Assembly (NCBI GenBank): GCA_006738865.1
Contig: AP019701.1
Span: forward strand, 1,980,001 to 2,044,000
Reading direction: 5' to 3'
DNA: 64,000 bases
Source of the DNA: Allostella sp. ATCC 35155
GTDB taxonomy: Bacteria > Pseudomonadota > Alphaproteobacteria > ATCC43930 > Allostellaceae
The position numbers and the translations under genes are program-made. Under the pieces are notes generated by a model, which saw only the letters and a program-made list of their open reading frames with translations, was not told where the DNA came from and did no database searches. How positions within the stretch are numbered: the stretch's first letter is position 1; the number at the start of each line of letters is the position of its first letter. This document shows positions 44,191 to 54,291 of this stretch, in pieces.

Positions 44191-44201
44191 GAGGCGCGTC
44201 G

Positions 44202-44708
44202 ATGGCGGTGTCTTCCGGGGATGAGGCGGTATCGGCCCGGCGCGCGAAGTCGGCGTCGGCCTTCCGCACGATCAGCGAAGTTGCCGAGGAACTCGACATC
44301 CCCCAGCACGTGCTGCGCTTCTGGGAAACCAAGTTCGGCCAGATCCGGCCCCTGAAGCGTGGCGGCGGGCGCCGCTACTACCGGCCGGAAGACGTCGTGC
44401 TGCTGCAGCGCATCCGCCGGCTGCTCTACGACGAGGGCTACACGATCAAGGGCGTGCAGCGGCTGCTGCGCGACAGCGGCCGCGGCGGCAAGGCCGCGCC
44501 GGCACCGGAGCCCGCGACGGCCGCGGAACCGCAGTTCCAGGCTTCGGAGGGCGTGGACGAGGATGCCCTCGACGATGCCCATGCCGAGATCGCGGCGCTG
44601 CGCTCGGCGCTGGAAGAGGCGCTGAACGAGCTGGTCGTCCTCCGTGCCATTCTCAAGACGGCGGAGAAGCGCGGCTTCACCCGCGAAGAGGCGCCGCCGG
44701 AAGGATGA
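44202..44708 (+). CDS. MerR-family transcriptional regulator
   Basis: A 168-aa MerR protein. The N-terminal winged helix has [41 protein letters not shown] and the [12 protein letters not shown] helix, then an Ala/Pro-rich linker and a C-terminal coiled coil. It follows ihfA with an 11-bp gap and is the usual partner in this syntenic block. Its effector is unknown. Confidence 0.9.
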   Translation: MAVSSGDEAVSARRAKSASAFRTISEVAEELDIPQHVLRFWETKFGQIRPLKRGGGRRYYRPEDVVLLQRIRRLLYDEGYTIKGVQRLLRDSGRGGKAAPAPEPATAAEPQFQASEGVDEDALDDAHAEIAALRSALEEALNELVVLRAILKTAEKRGFTREEAPPEG

Positions 44709-44740
44709 GGCTGCGACGTCGCGGCGGCCCAATCGAGGGT

Positions 44741-44768
44741 TTGCATCCGGCGGCGAGACCAGTATAGT
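44741..44768 (+). promoter_or_regulatory. Predicted promoter for tRNA-Pro
   Basis: TTGCAT (44741-44746) and TATAGT (44763-44768) are separated by 16 nt, giving a start about 40 bp before the tRNA. A GC-rich stretch typical of stable-RNA leaders follows. Confidence 0.55.
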
Positions 44769-44815
44769 CCCGCTCCCTTCCGGGGGTGGCCGACGCGCCG
44801 CCCCGCCGGACCGGT

Positions 44816-44892
44816 CGGAGCGTAGCGCAGCCTGGTAGCGCATCAGTCTGGGGGACTGGGGGTCGTCGGTTCAAATCCGGCCGCTCCGACCA
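44816..44892 (+). tRNA. tRNA-Pro (anticodon GGG)
   Basis: Cloverleaf: acceptor CGGAGCG pairs with CGCTCCG, D arm AGCGCAGCCTGGTAGCGC, anticodon stem-loop around TGGGGGA giving GGG, T arm CGGTTCAAATCCG, and an encoded ACCA end. It reads CCC/CCU codons. It follows the merR gene as in related genomes. Confidence 0.96.
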
Positions 44893-45148
44893 TTATTCTC
44901 AAGCTTCTGCCTCTCGCTTCGCTGGTCGTGGCCGCATGGGCGCGGCCGTATGGGCGTGCCCCTGACGAACGCGGCGAGATCGCGGCTCATGACCGCCGCG
45001 CTGCTTCGCTGTTGGCTTGGCGCAGGACCTCTGCTTGTCTTCGGCGTGACAGCCGACATCGGTCCTGCCCGGCCGGCGGCGAGAGCGGGGGCCGGGCGAA
45101 CCCGTGTCGTCCATGCGCCGGACGAGGCGAGCCGGACGAGGCGAGACG

Positions 45149-45742
45149 ATGGCGCCCCGAGTACCCACTTCCGTCCTTCTTTCCGATCTGATGGTCGATG
45201 GCGACGCGGACGCCATGACCGCGTTCGGCCTCATCGCGCGGCTGGGCGATCGCTCGTTCGGGCTCATCCTGACGGTGCTGGGGCTGCTGGCCATGCTGCC
45301 GGGCGTGTCGGCCGTGGCCGGCATCGCCATCGTGATCCTGGCCGCTCAGATGGCCGCCGGCCGGAGCGGGCCGTTGCTGCCGCGGCGGCTCGGGAACCGG
45401 AAGCTCGGGCGAGCCGGGCTGGCGAAGCTGATCCGGTGGTCGGGGCCGGTGCTGCGGCTCGTCGAGCGCATCGCCAGGCCCCGCTGGCCCACCCCCGTCC
45501 GTGCGGCAAGAAGGCCGGTCGGCGGCGTGATCATGGTGCTGGGCGGGCTGCTGTTCGCGCCGATCCCCTTCTCCAACGTGCCTCCGGCGCTCGCGATCGT
45601 GCTGATCGCGGTGGCGTATGTCGAAGAGGATGGGCTCCTGCTCGGCGCCGCCCTGCTGGGCGGCCTGTTCCTGCTGATCGGCGCCGCAGGAACCCTGTGG
45701 GAGGGCATGAGCCGCCTGGGGTGGGTCGGCGGCATCCTGTGA
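45149..45742 (+). CDS. exoD: ExoD-family exopolysaccharide synthesis membrane protein
   Basis: A 197-aa protein with several hydrophobic segments: GLILTVLGLLAMLPGVSAVA, PVGGVIMVLGGLLFAPIPFS and LLLGAALLGGLFLLIGAAG. The ExoD family is required for exopolysaccharide production and alkaline tolerance in rhizobia. I use the ATG at 45149; the 15 upstream codons are arginine-rich and contain a short tandem GGACGAGGCGAG repeat. It stands alone after tRNA-Pro. Confidence 0.83.
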   Translation: MAPRVPTSVLLSDLMVDGDADAMTAFGLIARLGDRSFGLILTVLGLLAMLPGVSAVAGIAIVILAAQMAAGRSGPLLPRRLGNRKLGRAGLAKLIRWSGPVLRLVERIARPRWPTPVRAARRPVGGVIMVLGGLLFAPIPFSNVPPALAIVLIAVAYVEEDGLLLGAALLGGLFLLIGAAGTLWEGMSRLGWVGGIL

Positions 45743-45843
45743 CCGCCGACGCGGGGCCGCTGTCTTGGACCTGCTGGCGTCCCGGACCTGCGGGGCGCCA
45801 GCCTGTTCCGCTCGGGGGACGCCGTTGCGTCCCCCGGGGTCGA

Positions 45844-46515
45844 TCAGCGGGTGCCGGCGGCCGCGCGGGCGGGCGCCGAGGCGATGGCCTCGTCGACATA
45901 GCGGTCGACGACCTCGACGAGCTGGTCGACCTTGTCCTTGTAGAAATGGTCGGCGCCCTTGATCGACTTCAGCGTCACCGTGATGTCGCGCTGGCTGTTG
46001 AGCTTGTTGGCCAGCTTCAGCACGGCCTCCTCGGGCACCAGCGTGTCATGGTCGCCATGGACGATGAGGCCGGAGGAGGGGCAGGGGGCCAGGAACGAGA
46101 AGTCGAACATGTTGGCCGGCGGCGAGATCGAAATGAAGCCCGCGATCTCCGGCCGCCGCATCAGGAGCTGCATGCCGATCCAGGCGCCGAACGAGAAGCC
46201 GATCACCCAGCAGGACGGGGCATTGGGATTGTAGGTCTGCAGCCAGTCGAGTGCCGATGCGGCGTCCGACAGCTCGCCCTCGCCGCGGTCGTAGGTGCCC
46301 TGGGAGCGGCCGACGCCGCGAAAGTTGAAGCGCAGGGATGAGAAGCCGCGGCGGACGAAAGCCTGATACAGGTTGTAGACTATTTTGTTGTTCATGGTGC
46401 CGCCGTGCTGCGGGTGCGGATGCAGCACCAGCGCGACCGGCGAATTCGGGGTGCGGGCGTGGGAATAGCGGCCTTCCAGGCGGCCTTCCGGACCGTTGAT
46501 GATGACTTCCGGCAT
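45844..46515 (-). CDS. Alpha/beta hydrolase (dienelactone-hydrolase-like)
   Basis: A 223-aa hydrolase. The oxyanion segment [19 protein letters not shown] is followed by [15 protein letters not shown]. The nucleophile elbow is probably GFSFGAWIG. The catalytic Asp is in HGDHDTLVP and the His in GADHFYKDK. Related proteins hydrolyse small esters or thioesters; the substrate is unknown. It is divergent from the cysE operon, with the start ATG at 46515 about 55 bp from the cysE promoter. Confidence 0.87.
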   Translation of the reverse strand: MPEVIINGPEGRLEGRYSHARTPNSPVALVLHPHPQHGGTMNNKIVYNLYQAFVRRGFSSLRFNFRGVGRSQGTYDRGEGELSDAASALDWLQTYNPNAPSCWVIGFSFGAWIGMQLLMRRPEIAGFISISPPANMFDFSFLAPCPSSGLIVHGDHDTLVPEEAVLKLANKLNSQRDITVTLKSIKGADHFYKDKVDQLVEVVDRYVDEAIASAPARAAAGTR

Positions 46516-46570
46516 CGCACTCCTCGGATCACGGCGCAGGCGGGACGGCAGGGCCCGCGCACGCCCATAC

Positions 46571-46599
46571 TTGACTGGTTTAGTCGGAAAACCTATATG
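46571..46599 (+). promoter_or_regulatory. Predicted cysE-isc operon promoter with dyad over -35
   Basis: TTGACT (46571-46576) and TATATG (46594-46599) are separated by 17 nt, the strongest promoter-like pair in the window. The perfect inverted repeat GACT-GGTTT-AGTC (46573-46585) overlaps the -35 box. IscR is encoded in the operon, so this is a candidate IscR/Rrf2 operator giving Fe-S-responsive repression (inference). Confidence 0.6.
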
Positions 46600-46660
46600 C
46601 TCGGCATCGGCCCCCGCGCCCGACGCGACCCCGAAAGCCACAGCTAACATAGTGGGATCG

Positions 46661-47374
46661 ATGGTCTTTACCAACCTTCGCGATGATATCGCCGCCGTCA
46701 TGGCCCGCGACCCGGCCGCGAAGTCCCGGCTGGAGGTTCTGCTGTGCTATCCGGGCATCCATGCGCGCATCTTTCACCGCTGGGCGAATGCCCTGTGGCG
46801 TCGCCGCTGGTGGACGCTCGCGCGCTTCGTCTCGCATGTCGGACGGATGGCGACCGGGATCGAGATTCATCCGGGCGCGACGCTCGGCCGGCGGCTGTTC
46901 GTCGACCATGGCATGGGCGTGGTGATCGGTGAGACCGCCGAGGTGGGTGACGACGTCACCCTCTATCAGGGCGTGACCCTGGGCGGTACCTCGCTGGAGA
47001 AGGGCAAGCGGCATCCGACGCTCGGCAACGGCGTGATCGTGGGTGCCGGGGCCAAGGTTCTGGGGCCGCTGATGATCGGCGACGGCGCCCGCATCGGCTC
47101 CAACGCCGTCGTCCTCAACGACGTGCCCGCCTGCGCCTCGGTGGTGGGCATTCCGGCCCGGGCCGTGAAGAGCAAGAATCCGCCGGTGCCGGACGCGTTC
47201 GCCGCCTATGCGAACACGCCGGGCGAGGTCGCCGATCCCGTCGCCCGCGCGCTCTCCGAACTGCGCGACGAGGTTTCCCGTCTGCGCTCGCGCGTCGCCG
47301 AACTCGAATGCGCCAGCGACGATCATCGCCGAGCCTCCGAGGCGGCCATGCGCATGGAAAGGGTCGAGCCATGA
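46661..47374 (+). CDS. cysE: Serine O-acetyltransferase
   Basis: A 237-aa left-handed beta-helix acetyltransferase. It has [39 protein letters not shown] (catalytic His), [20 protein letters not shown] and [17 protein letters not shown]. It acetylates serine, the precursor for cysteine, and so supplies sulfur for the isc genes behind it. A C-terminal coiled coil ([16 protein letters not shown]) is an addition. It is the first gene of the operon and overlaps iscR by ATGA. Confidence 0.93.
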   Translation: MVFTNLRDDIAAVMARDPAAKSRLEVLLCYPGIHARIFHRWANALWRRRWWTLARFVSHVGRMATGIEIHPGATLGRRLFVDHGMGVVIGETAEVGDDVTLYQGVTLGGTSLEKGKRHPTLGNGVIVGAGAKVLGPLMIGDGARIGSNAVVLNDVPACASVVGIPARAVKSKNPPVPDAFAAYANTPGEVADPVARALSELRDEVSRLRSRVAELECASDDHRRASEAAMRMERVEP

Positions 47375-47835
47375 AGCTCAGCACGAAGGGCCGCTATGCG
47401 GTCATGGCCATGGTCGATCTCGCCAGCCACAGCGACGGGCGTCCCGTCGCGCTGGCCGACATCGCCGAACGGCAGGAAATCTCGCTCTCCTACCTCGAGC
47501 AGCTCTTCGCCAAGCTGCGCCGCGGCGGCCTCGTCCGCAGCGTGCGCGGGCCGGGCGGCGGCTACCTCCTGTCGCGGGAGACCGCGGACATGCGCATCTC
47601 CGACATCATCCTCGCGGTCGACGAGCCGATCCGGGCGACGCGCTGCTCGCCCGGGGTCGCGCGCGGCTGCCATTCCGACAAGAGCCGCTGCCTGACGCAC
47701 GACCTCTGGGAGGAACTGGGCAACCAGATCCACCTCTATCTCAGCGCCGTCAGCCTCGCGGACGTCTGCGACCGCCGCGTCCTCGGCACCAGCGGCGTCG
47801 TCCATCATCGCGCCGTCGCGGCGGCGGCGGAGTAG
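47371..47835 (+). CDS. iscR: Fe-S-responsive Rrf2 regulator IscR
   Basis: A 154-aa Rrf2 winged-helix regulator: [18 protein letters not shown], then [20 protein letters not shown] and [10 protein letters not shown]. The three cysteines that ligate the 2Fe-2S sensor cluster are in [17 protein letters not shown]. It should repress the isc operon when the cluster is loaded. It is encoded between cysE and the cysteine desulfurase genes. Confidence 0.93.
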   Translation: MKLSTKGRYAVMAMVDLASHSDGRPVALADIAERQEISLSYLEQLFAKLRRGGLVRSVRGPGGGYLLSRETADMRISDIILAVDEPIRATRCSPGVARGCHSDKSRCLTHDLWEELGNQIHLYLSAVSLADVCDRRVLGTSGVVHHRAVAAAAE

Positions 47836-47849
47836 GGAGCGGACCCGGC

Positions 47850-48953
47850 ATGATCGCCTATCTCGACCATAACGCCACCTCGCCGCTGCGCCCCGAGGCG
47901 CGGGCGGCGATGCTGGAGGCGCTGGGCGAGACCGGCAACCCGTCGTCGCCCCATGCGGCCGGCCGGGCCGCCCGCGCGCGGCTGGAGCAGGCGCGGCGCA
48001 CCGTGGCGGCGGCCTTCGACATGCCGTCGGACGCAGTGGTCTTCACCTCCGGCGGCACCGAGGCGAACAATCTGGCTCTGCGCGGCCTCGGCGCCGCGGC
48101 GACGCTGATTTCGGCGGTCGAGCATGATTCCGCGCTGCGCGCCGCTCCCGATGCCGAGCGCATTCCGGTCGACGGTGAAGGCATCGTCGACCTGGGCTGG
48201 CTGGAGCGGCGGCTCGCCGAGGGCGGGGTCGGCCTCGTCTCGGTGATGCTGGCGAACAATGAGACCGGCACGATCCAGCCGCTGGCCGAGATCGTGCGGC
48301 TCGCCCATGCCGAGGGTGCCCTGGTCCATACCGACGCGACCCAGGCGGCCGGACGCATCCCGCTGTCGTTCACGGCGCTGGACGTCGAGATGATGACGGT
48401 GTCCGCGCACAAGCTGGGTGGGCCGCCCGGCGCGGGCGCCCTGCTGATCCAGGAGGGCCTGCCGCTGCGCCCGCTGCTGCGTGGCGGCCGCCAGGAATCC
48501 GGCCTGCGGGGCGGAACCGAGAATGTGCCGGCCATGGCCGGCTTCGCGGCGGCTGCCGCGGTCGCGAGCGAAGGCGACGACGGGCGGATTGGCCGCCTGC
48601 GCGAGCGGCTGGAGGCAGGGCTGGCGGCGGCGGATCCGGCGGCGCGCATCTTCGGCCGGGGCGCGGCACGGCTGCCCAGCACGGTCTGCGTGGCGATGTC
48701 GGGCGTGCCCGCCGAGACGCAAGTCATGGCGCTGGACCTGGCCGGGGTGGCGGTTTCCGCCGGTTCGGCATGCTCGTCGGGCAAGGTCCGGATGTCGCAC
48801 GTCCTGGAAGCGATGGGAGTGGAGGCGGCGGTCGCGCGCACGGCGATCCGCATCAGCCTCGGTTGGAACAGCACGGCCGACGACGTCGACCGCTGCGTCG
48901 GAGCCTGGGCGGCCCTTGCCGCGCGGGCAGGCGAACGCGCGCGGGCGGCCTGA
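47850..48953 (+). CDS. Cysteine desulfurase, first copy (NifS/IscS family)
   Basis: A 367-aa PLP enzyme: [45 protein letters not shown], the PLP Lys in [11 protein letters not shown] and the persulfide Cys in [14 protein letters not shown]. It takes sulfur from cysteine. A second, longer desulfurase follows directly. The shorter form probably serves a separate acceptor or is a paralogue, as is usual in alphaproteobacterial isc operons. Confidence 0.88.
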   Translation: MIAYLDHNATSPLRPEARAAMLEALGETGNPSSPHAAGRAARARLEQARRTVAAAFDMPSDAVVFTSGGTEANNLALRGLGAAATLISAVEHDSALRAAPDAERIPVDGEGIVDLGWLERRLAEGGVGLVSVMLANNETGTIQPLAEIVRLAHAEGALVHTDATQAAGRIPLSFTALDVEMMTVSAHKLGGPPGAGALLIQEGLPLRPLLRGGRQESGLRGGTENVPAMAGFAAAAAVASEGDDGRIGRLRERLEAGLAAADPAARIFGRGAARLPSTVCVAMSGVPAETQVMALDLAGVAVSAGSACSSGKVRMSHVLEAMGVEAAVARTAIRISLGWNSTADDVDRCVGAWAALAARAGERARAA

Positions 48954-48982
48954 GGCCGGACCGGAATTCGAGGAGCGAACTC

Positions 48983-50227
48983 ATGCCCGAAGGCACCATG
49001 ATCGAACGCAACGACACCGGCTATCCGATCTATCTCGACTATCAGTCGACGACGCCGACCGACCCGCGCGTGGTCGAGGCGATGCTGCCCTATTTCACCG
49101 AGCATTTCGGCAATCCGCACTCGCGCAACCACCGCTACGGCTGGGAGGCCGAGGATGCGGTCGAGAAGGCGCGCGCCCAGATCGCCTCGATCATCGGCGC
49201 GGACGCCAAGGAGATCATCTTCACCTCGGGCGCGACGGAATCGAACAACCTCGCTATCAAGGGGGCGGCCTACTTCCACCGCGACAAGAAGCGGCACGTC
49301 GTCACCGTCGTGACCGAGCACAAGTGCGTGCTCGACAGCTGCCGCCACCTCGAGGAGGAGGGCTTCCGCGTCACCTACCTGCCGGTGGGCCAGAACGGCC
49401 TCGTCGACCTCGACCAGCTGCGCGCGGCGATCGAGGACGACACGGTGCTGGTGTCGGTGATGGGCGTGAACAACGAGATCGGCGTCATCCAGCCGCTGGC
49501 CGAGATCGGCCGCATCTGCCGCGAGCGCGGGGCCTATTTCCACACCGACTGCGCCCAGGCGGTCGGCAAGATCCCGCTTGACGTCAACGCCATGCAGATC
49601 GACCTGCTCAGCATCTCGGGCCACAAGATCTACGGGCCCAAGGGGATCGGCGCTCTCTATGTCCGGCGCCGCCCGCGGATCCGGCTGCAGCCGCTGATCA
49701 CCGGCGGCGGCCAGGAGCGCGGCCTGCGCTCGGGCACCCTGCCGACGCCGCTCTGCGTCGGGCTGGGCGAAGCCTGCGCCATCGCCGAGCGCGAGATGGC
49801 CGCGGAGGCCGAGCGCCTGGAGGGCCTGCGGCGGCGCTTCTACGACAAGATCACGCAGCAGCTGCCGGAGGTCTACCTCAACGGCGACGCCGCGCAGCGC
49901 ATCCCGGGCAACCTCAACCTCAGCTTCGCCTATGTCGAGGGCGAGGGGCTGATGATGGGGATCAAGGGCCTTTCGGTCTCCTCCGGTTCGGCCTGCACGT
50001 CGGCCTCGCTGGAGCCGTCCTATGTCCTGCGGGCGCTGGGCGTCGAGGTGGAGATGGCGCACACCTCGCTGCGCATCGGCCTCGGCCGCTACACCACCGA
50101 GGCCGAGGTCGACTCCGCCGTGGAGCAGATCGTCGCCAACGTGACCAAGCTGCGCGAGATGAGCCCGCTCTGGGAGATGGCCCAGGAAGGGATCGATCTG
50201 CGCTCGATCGAGTGGGCGGCTCACTGA
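48983..50227 (+). CDS. iscS: Cysteine desulfurase IscS
   Basis: A 414-aa main cysteine desulfurase: [58 protein letters not shown], the PLP Lys in [14 protein letters not shown] and the active Cys loop [17 protein letters not shown]. It supplies persulfide sulfur to IscU and, later in this operon, to MnmA for tRNA thiolation. The ATG at 48983 has an AGGAG site upstream. Confidence 0.95.
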   Translation: MPEGTMIERNDTGYPIYLDYQSTTPTDPRVVEAMLPYFTEHFGNPHSRNHRYGWEAEDAVEKARAQIASIIGADAKEIIFTSGATESNNLAIKGAAYFHRDKKRHVVTVVTEHKCVLDSCRHLEEEGFRVTYLPVGQNGLVDLDQLRAAIEDDTVLVSVMGVNNEIGVIQPLAEIGRICRERGAYFHTDCAQAVGKIPLDVNAMQIDLLSISGHKIYGPKGIGALYVRRRPRIRLQPLITGGGQERGLRSGTLPTPLCVGLGEACAIAEREMAAEAERLEGLRRRFYDKITQQLPEVYLNGDAAQRIPGNLNLSFAYVEGEGLMMGIKGLSVSSGSACTSASLEPSYVLRALGVEVEMAHTSLRIGLGRYTTEAEVDSAVEQIVANVTKLREMSPLWEMAQEGIDLRSIEWAAH

Positions 50228-50287
50228 ACGGTTGCGCCGGCGGCTCCGAGCCGCCACATCGGGTACAAGGATTCGAGGAGTAGCGAC

Positions 50288-50689
50288 ATGGCCTACAGCG
50301 ACAAGGTGGTCGACCACTACGAGAACCCGCGGAACGTGGGTACGCTCGACAAGAGCGCGAACGATGTCGGAACCGGCCTCGTCGGCGCGCCCGCCTGCGG
50401 CGACGTCATGAAGCTGCAGATCAAGGTCGGGGCCGGCGGACTGATCGAGGACGCGAAGTTCAAGACCTTCGGCTGCGGCTCGGCGATTGCGTCCAGCTCG
50501 CTCGCGACCGAATGGATCAAGGGCAAGACGCTGGAAGAGGCGGCCTCGATCCGCAACACCGAGATCGCCCAGCACCTGTCCCTGCCGCCGGTCAAGATCC
50601 ATTGTTCGGTTCTCGCCGAGGATGCTATCAAGGCCGCCGTCGCGGACTATCGCGCCAAGCAGCCGAAGGCGAGCGAGGCGGCGGAGTAG
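50288..50689 (+). CDS. iscU: Fe-S cluster scaffold IscU
   Basis: A 133-aa scaffold. The three cluster cysteines are in GAPACGDVMKLQ, FGCGSAIASSS and KIHCSVLAED, and the HscA-binding motif LPPVK is present. It assembles 2Fe-2S clusters on sulfur from IscS, then transfers them with HscA/HscB. An AGGAG site precedes the ATG. Confidence 0.96.
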   Translation: MAYSDKVVDHYENPRNVGTLDKSANDVGTGLVGAPACGDVMKLQIKVGAGGLIEDAKFKTFGCGSAIASSSLATEWIKGKTLEEAASIRNTEIAQHLSLPPVKIHCSVLAEDAIKAAVADYRAKQPKASEAAE

Positions 50690-50745
50690 AGGCGGCCCCG
50701 AGGGCCAGCCCTGCATAGACAATCTTCATCTGGAGCTGAGTGAAA

Positions 50746-51084
50746 ATGGCGCGACCGCAGGCCATGCAGATCACGGATGCCGCCGCCGAGCGCGTGAAGG
50801 CGCTGCTCGACAAGCGCGGCAAGCCGTCGGCGGGCATCCGTATCGGCGTGCGCACCAAGGGCTGTTCCGGCCTGTCCTACACGCTGGAATATGCCGACGA
50901 GGCGAGCAAGTTCGACGAGGTGGTCGAGGACAAGGGTGTGCGCATCCTGATCGACCCCAAGGCGAGCATGTTCATCATCGGCACCGAGATGGATTTCGTC
51001 GACGGCAAGCTCGAGTCGGGCTTCGTCTTCAACAATCCGAACGAGAAGGGCCGCTGCGGCTGCGGCGAATCCTTCCACGTCTGA
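50746..51084 (+). CDS. iscA: A-type Fe-S carrier IscA
   Basis: A 112-aa A-type carrier: MQITDAAAERVKALLDKRG, GCSGLSYTLEYADE (first Cys), and the C-terminal GRCGCGESFHV (two Cys). It passes clusters to 4Fe-4S targets. I use the ATG at 50746; a GTG 6 bp earlier is possible. Confidence 0.93.
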   Translation: MARPQAMQITDAAAERVKALLDKRGKPSAGIRIGVRTKGCSGLSYTLEYADEASKFDEVVEDKGVRILIDPKASMFIIGTEMDFVDGKLESGFVFNNPNEKGRCGCGESFHV

Positions 51085-51184
51085 CCCCTCGGCCGTTCTG
51101 CGCCTTCGCGCCTCAGCCCTCACCTAGCGGAGCGATCGCCGAGGCCGTTCGGGAAGCCGGACGGCCTCGGTCCTTACCGGAACC

Positions 51185-51820
51185 ATGGCGACACCATTCA
51201 CCGACACCGCGCCCGGCGGCGCCCACTCCATCCGGCCCTGCTGGTCCTGTCGCGGGCCGGCGGCGGGCGATGCCGCCTTCTGCGAGACCTGCGGCGTCAT
51301 CCAGCCGCCGGGGCAGGAGGACCATTTCGCGCGCCTCGGCCTGGAGCGCCGGTTCGATCTCGATGCCGGAACGATCGACCGGGCCTATTTCGCCCGCCAG
51401 CGTCAGGTCCACCCCGATCGCTTCGCTCGGCGGGCGCCGCGGGAAGCGGCCATCGCGGAAAGCCGCTCCGTGTCGTTGAACGCGGCCTACCAGACCCTGC
51501 GCGACCCGCTGCGACGCGCGACCTATCTTCTGGAACTGGCGGGCCATCCGATCGCCGGGGACGGGAAGACCATCGCCGATCCCGAGTTGCTGGCCGAGGT
51601 GATGGAGCGCCGCGAGGCGCTGGCCGAGGCCGATAGCCCCGAGGCGGTCGCTGCCGTCGCCGCGGACGCCCGGCACGAGCGCGTATCGGCCGAGGCGGCC
51701 CTCGGCGCGGCATTCGCGGCCGGTGACTATCCGGCCGCCCGTCGCCACGCGACCCGTCTGCGCTATCTCGGCCGCCTGGCCGAAGAGGCTCGGCGGCGCA
51801 GCGCGATGCGGGCCGCCTGA
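51185..51820 (+). CDS. hscB: Co-chaperone HscB
   Basis: A 211-aa J-domain protein with HPD in RQVHPDRFAR, preceded by an unusual N-terminal zinc-ribbon-like C-x-x-C pair (CWSC and CETC), as seen in many alphaproteobacterial and mitochondrial HscB proteins. It presents IscU to HscA. The stop overlaps the HscA start (TGATG). Confidence 0.92.
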   Translation: MATPFTDTAPGGAHSIRPCWSCRGPAAGDAAFCETCGVIQPPGQEDHFARLGLERRFDLDAGTIDRAYFARQRQVHPDRFARRAPREAAIAESRSVSLNAAYQTLRDPLRRATYLLELAGHPIAGDGKTIADPELLAEVMERREALAEADSPEAVAAVAADARHERVSAEAALGAAFAAGDYPAARRHATRLRYLGRLAEEARRRSAMRAA

Positions 51821-53703
51821 TGCTGCTGCAGATCCACGAGCCGGGCCAGACGCCGCAGCCGCACGAGGAAGCGGGCGTTGCCATCGGCATCGACCTCGGC
51901 ACGACCAACTCGGTCGTCGCGGTCGCCACCGACGGTAAGGCCGAGGTGCTGCGGGACGCCGACGGCCGCGGCCTCGTGCCGTCCGTCGTGGCCTATCCCG
52001 ATACCGGCGAGCCGGTGGTGGGCGAAGCGGCGCGGCGAACGCTGCTCGACGAGCCGGACCGGGTCGTCTCCTCGATCAAGCGCCTGATGGGCCGCGGCGC
52101 GAAGGAAGTCCAGGCCCTGGCCGGCACGCTGCCGTACCGCATCGTCGACGAGGCGTCGGGCGGCATGGTCCATATCGAGGTTGCCGGCCGCCGACTATCG
52201 CCGGTCGCGGTTTCGGCCGACATCCTGCGCGCGCTGAAGGCGCGGGCCGAGGCGGCGCTGGGACGTTCCGTCGACCGCGCCGTCGTCACTGTGCCGGCCT
52301 ATTTCGACGACGCCGCGCGCACGGCCACCCGCGATGCCGCGCGCGTCGCCGGGCTGGAGGTGCTGCGCCTCGTCAACGAACCGACGGCGGCCGCGCTGGC
52401 CTACGGGCTCGATCGCGAGGCCGAGGGGCTCTATGCCGTCTACGACCTCGGCGGCGGCACCTTCGACCTCTCGATCCTGCGGCTGGAGCGCGGCATCTTC
52501 CAGGTGCTGGCGACCGGCGGGGATGCGGCGCTGGGCGGCGACGATTTCGACCATGCGGTGGCCGAGCATTTCCTCGCCCGGATCGGCGGCGCGGCGCCGA
52601 CCGCGGGGGAGGTGAAGCTGACGCTGGCGACCGCGCGGCTCGCCAAGGAGTGCCTGACCAGCCAGGAGGCCGGCGAGTGGCAGGTCGAACTGGCCAACCG
52701 GCGGCATCCCGTTCGCCTCGACCGGCCGACGCTGGAAGGACTGATCGCACCCTTCGTCGAGCGGACCACCGAAATCTGCCGCGAGGTGATGGCGGAGGCG
52801 GGGATCGAGCCGGCCGAGATCGCCGGCGTCGTCCTCGTCGGCGGAGCGACCCGGGTGCCGCTGGTGCGCCGGGCCGTCGCATCCGCCTTCGGGCGCGAAC
52901 CGCTGGCCGACATCGACCCCGACGAGGTGGTGGCGCTGGGGGCCGCCCTCCAGGCGGAGGCGCTGACGGTCGGCTCCGACACGCTGCTGCTCGACGTGAC
53001 GCCGCTCTCGCTCGGCATCGAGACGATGGGCGGCATCGTCGAGAAGGTGATCCCTCGCAACACGCCGATCCCGGTGTCGCGCGGCCAGGAATTCACGACC
53101 TACCAGGACGGCCAGGACGGGATGCTGTTCCATGTCGTCCAGGGCGAGCGGGAGACCGTCGACGGCTGCCGCTCGCTGGCCCGCTTCGAGCTGCAGGGCA
53201 TCCCGCCGATGACGGCCGGCGCGGCCCGCGTGCTGGTGACGTTCGCGGTCGATGCCGACGGGCTCCTCACCGTCTCGGCCGAGGAGCGCACGACGGGCGC
53301 GCGCCAGCGTGTCGAAGTCCGCCCCTCCTACGGTCTGGCCGAGGAGGAGATGGTGCGGATGCTGCGCGAGAGCATGGAGCACGGGGCCGACGACATGCAG
53401 CGCCGCCTCCTGATCGAGGCGCGGGTCGAGGCCCGCCGGGTGTTGCTTGCGCTGGCGGCGGCGCGCTCGGCCGACCCGGAACTGCTGCCGGCCGATGAGG
53501 GCGCAGCCCTGGGCGAGCAGGCGGTGCGTCTCGAAGCCCTCTTGTCCGGCGACGACCGGGATGCGATCGACGGTGCGGTCGAGGAACTGGAGCGACGTTC
53601 GCAGTCCTTCGCCCAGCGCCGCATGGACAAGGCGATCCGCCTGGCGCTGGCCGGACGGTCGATCGACGAAGTGGCGGCCGAGACCCCGGGTCCGGCCGCC
53701 TGA
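51820..53703 (+). CDS. hscA: Fe-S assembly chaperone HscA (Hsp70 family)
   Basis: A 627-aa Hsp70: GIDLGTTNSVVAVATDG, VVTVPAYFDDAARTATRDAA, DLGGGTFDLSILRLERG, VVLVGGATRVPLVRRAV and the LSLGIETMGGIVEKVIPRNT hinge region. ATP-driven release of clusters from IscU is its role. It is preceded by hscB and followed by fdx, the standard order. Confidence 0.95.
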   Translation: MLLQIHEPGQTPQPHEEAGVAIGIDLGTTNSVVAVATDGKAEVLRDADGRGLVPSVVAYPDTGEPVVGEAARRTLLDEPDRVVSSIKRLMGRGAKEVQALAGTLPYRIVDEASGGMVHIEVAGRRLSPVAVSADILRALKARAEAALGRSVDRAVVTVPAYFDDAARTATRDAARVAGLEVLRLVNEPTAAALAYGLDREAEGLYAVYDLGGGTFDLSILRLERGIFQVLATGGDAALGGDDFDHAVAEHFLARIGGAAPTAGEVKLTLATARLAKECLTSQEAGEWQVELANRRHPVRLDRPTLEGLIAPFVERTTEICREVMAEAGIEPAEIAGVVLVGGATRVPLVRRAVASAFGREPLADIDPDEVVALGAALQAEALTVGSDTLLLDVTPLSLGIETMGGIVEKVIPRNTPIPVSRGQEFTTYQDGQDGMLFHVVQGERETVDGCRSLARFELQGIPPMTAGAARVLVTFAVDADGLLTVSAEERTTGARQRVEVRPSYGLAEEEMVRMLRESMEHGADDMQRRLLIEARVEARRVLLALAAARSADPELLPADEGAALGEQAVRLEALLSGDDRDAIDGAVEELERRSQSFAQRRMDKAIRLALAGRSIDEVAAETPGPAA

Positions 53704-53727
53704 ACCTGCCACTATGGAACCACCCAG

Positions 53728-54066
53728 ATGCCCAAGATGACCTTCGTCGAGCCGGACGGAACCGCCCGCGAAGTCGACGCCCCCGTCGGCCTGTCGGTGC
53801 TGGAGATCGCCCACCGCAACAACATCGACCTCGAAGGCGCCTGCGAAGGCTCGCTCGCCTGCTCGACGTGCCACGTCGTCGTCGACCCGGAATGGTTCGA
53901 GCTGCTGCAGGAGCCGACCGAGGACGAGGAAGACATGCTCGACCTCGCATTCGGCCTGACGCACACCTCGCGGCTTGGCTGCCAGATCATCATGCGCGAC
54001 GAGCTCGACGGGCTGAAGGTCAAGCTGCCCTCGGCGACCCGCAACATGATGGTCGACAAGCGCTGA
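53728..54066 (+). CDS. fdx: 2Fe-2S ferredoxin of the isc operon
   Basis: A 112-aa adrenodoxin-type ferredoxin. The cluster cysteines are in [17 protein letters not shown] and the later RLGCQI. It supplies electrons for IscU cluster assembly. It lies 24 bp after hscA and 11 bp before iscX. Confidence 0.95.
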   Translation: MPKMTFVEPDGTAREVDAPVGLSVLEIAHRNNIDLEGACEGSLACSTCHVVVDPEWFELLQEPTEDEEDMLDLAFGLTHTSRLGCQIIMRDELDGLKVKLPSATRNMMVDKR

Positions 54067-54077
54067 GGACGTCCGAG

Positions 54078-54284
54078 ATGCCCCGCACGCTGCGCTGGAC
54101 CGATGTCACCGACATCGCCATCGGCCTTGAGGAGGCGCATCCCGAGGCCGACGTCGTGAACCTGCGCTTCACCGACCTGTGGCGCTGGGTGCAGGAACTG
54201 CCGGACTTCGCGGACGATCCGCAGAAGTCGAACGAGCGCGTCCTGGAGGCGATCCAGATGGCGTGGCTCGACGAGCGGAGCTGA
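54078..54284 (+). CDS. iscX: Fe-S assembly protein IscX
   Basis: A 68-aa acidic protein: LRWTDVTDIAIGLEEAHPEA, VNLRFTDLWRWVQELPDF and LEAIQMAWLDE. IscX binds IscS and iron and tunes desulfurase activity. It is the last canonical isc gene, 7 bp before tenA. Confidence 0.94.
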   Translation: MPRTLRWTDVTDIAIGLEEAHPEADVVNLRFTDLWRWVQELPDFADDPQKSNERVLEAIQMAWLDERS

Positions 54285-54291
54285 CCGGCCG

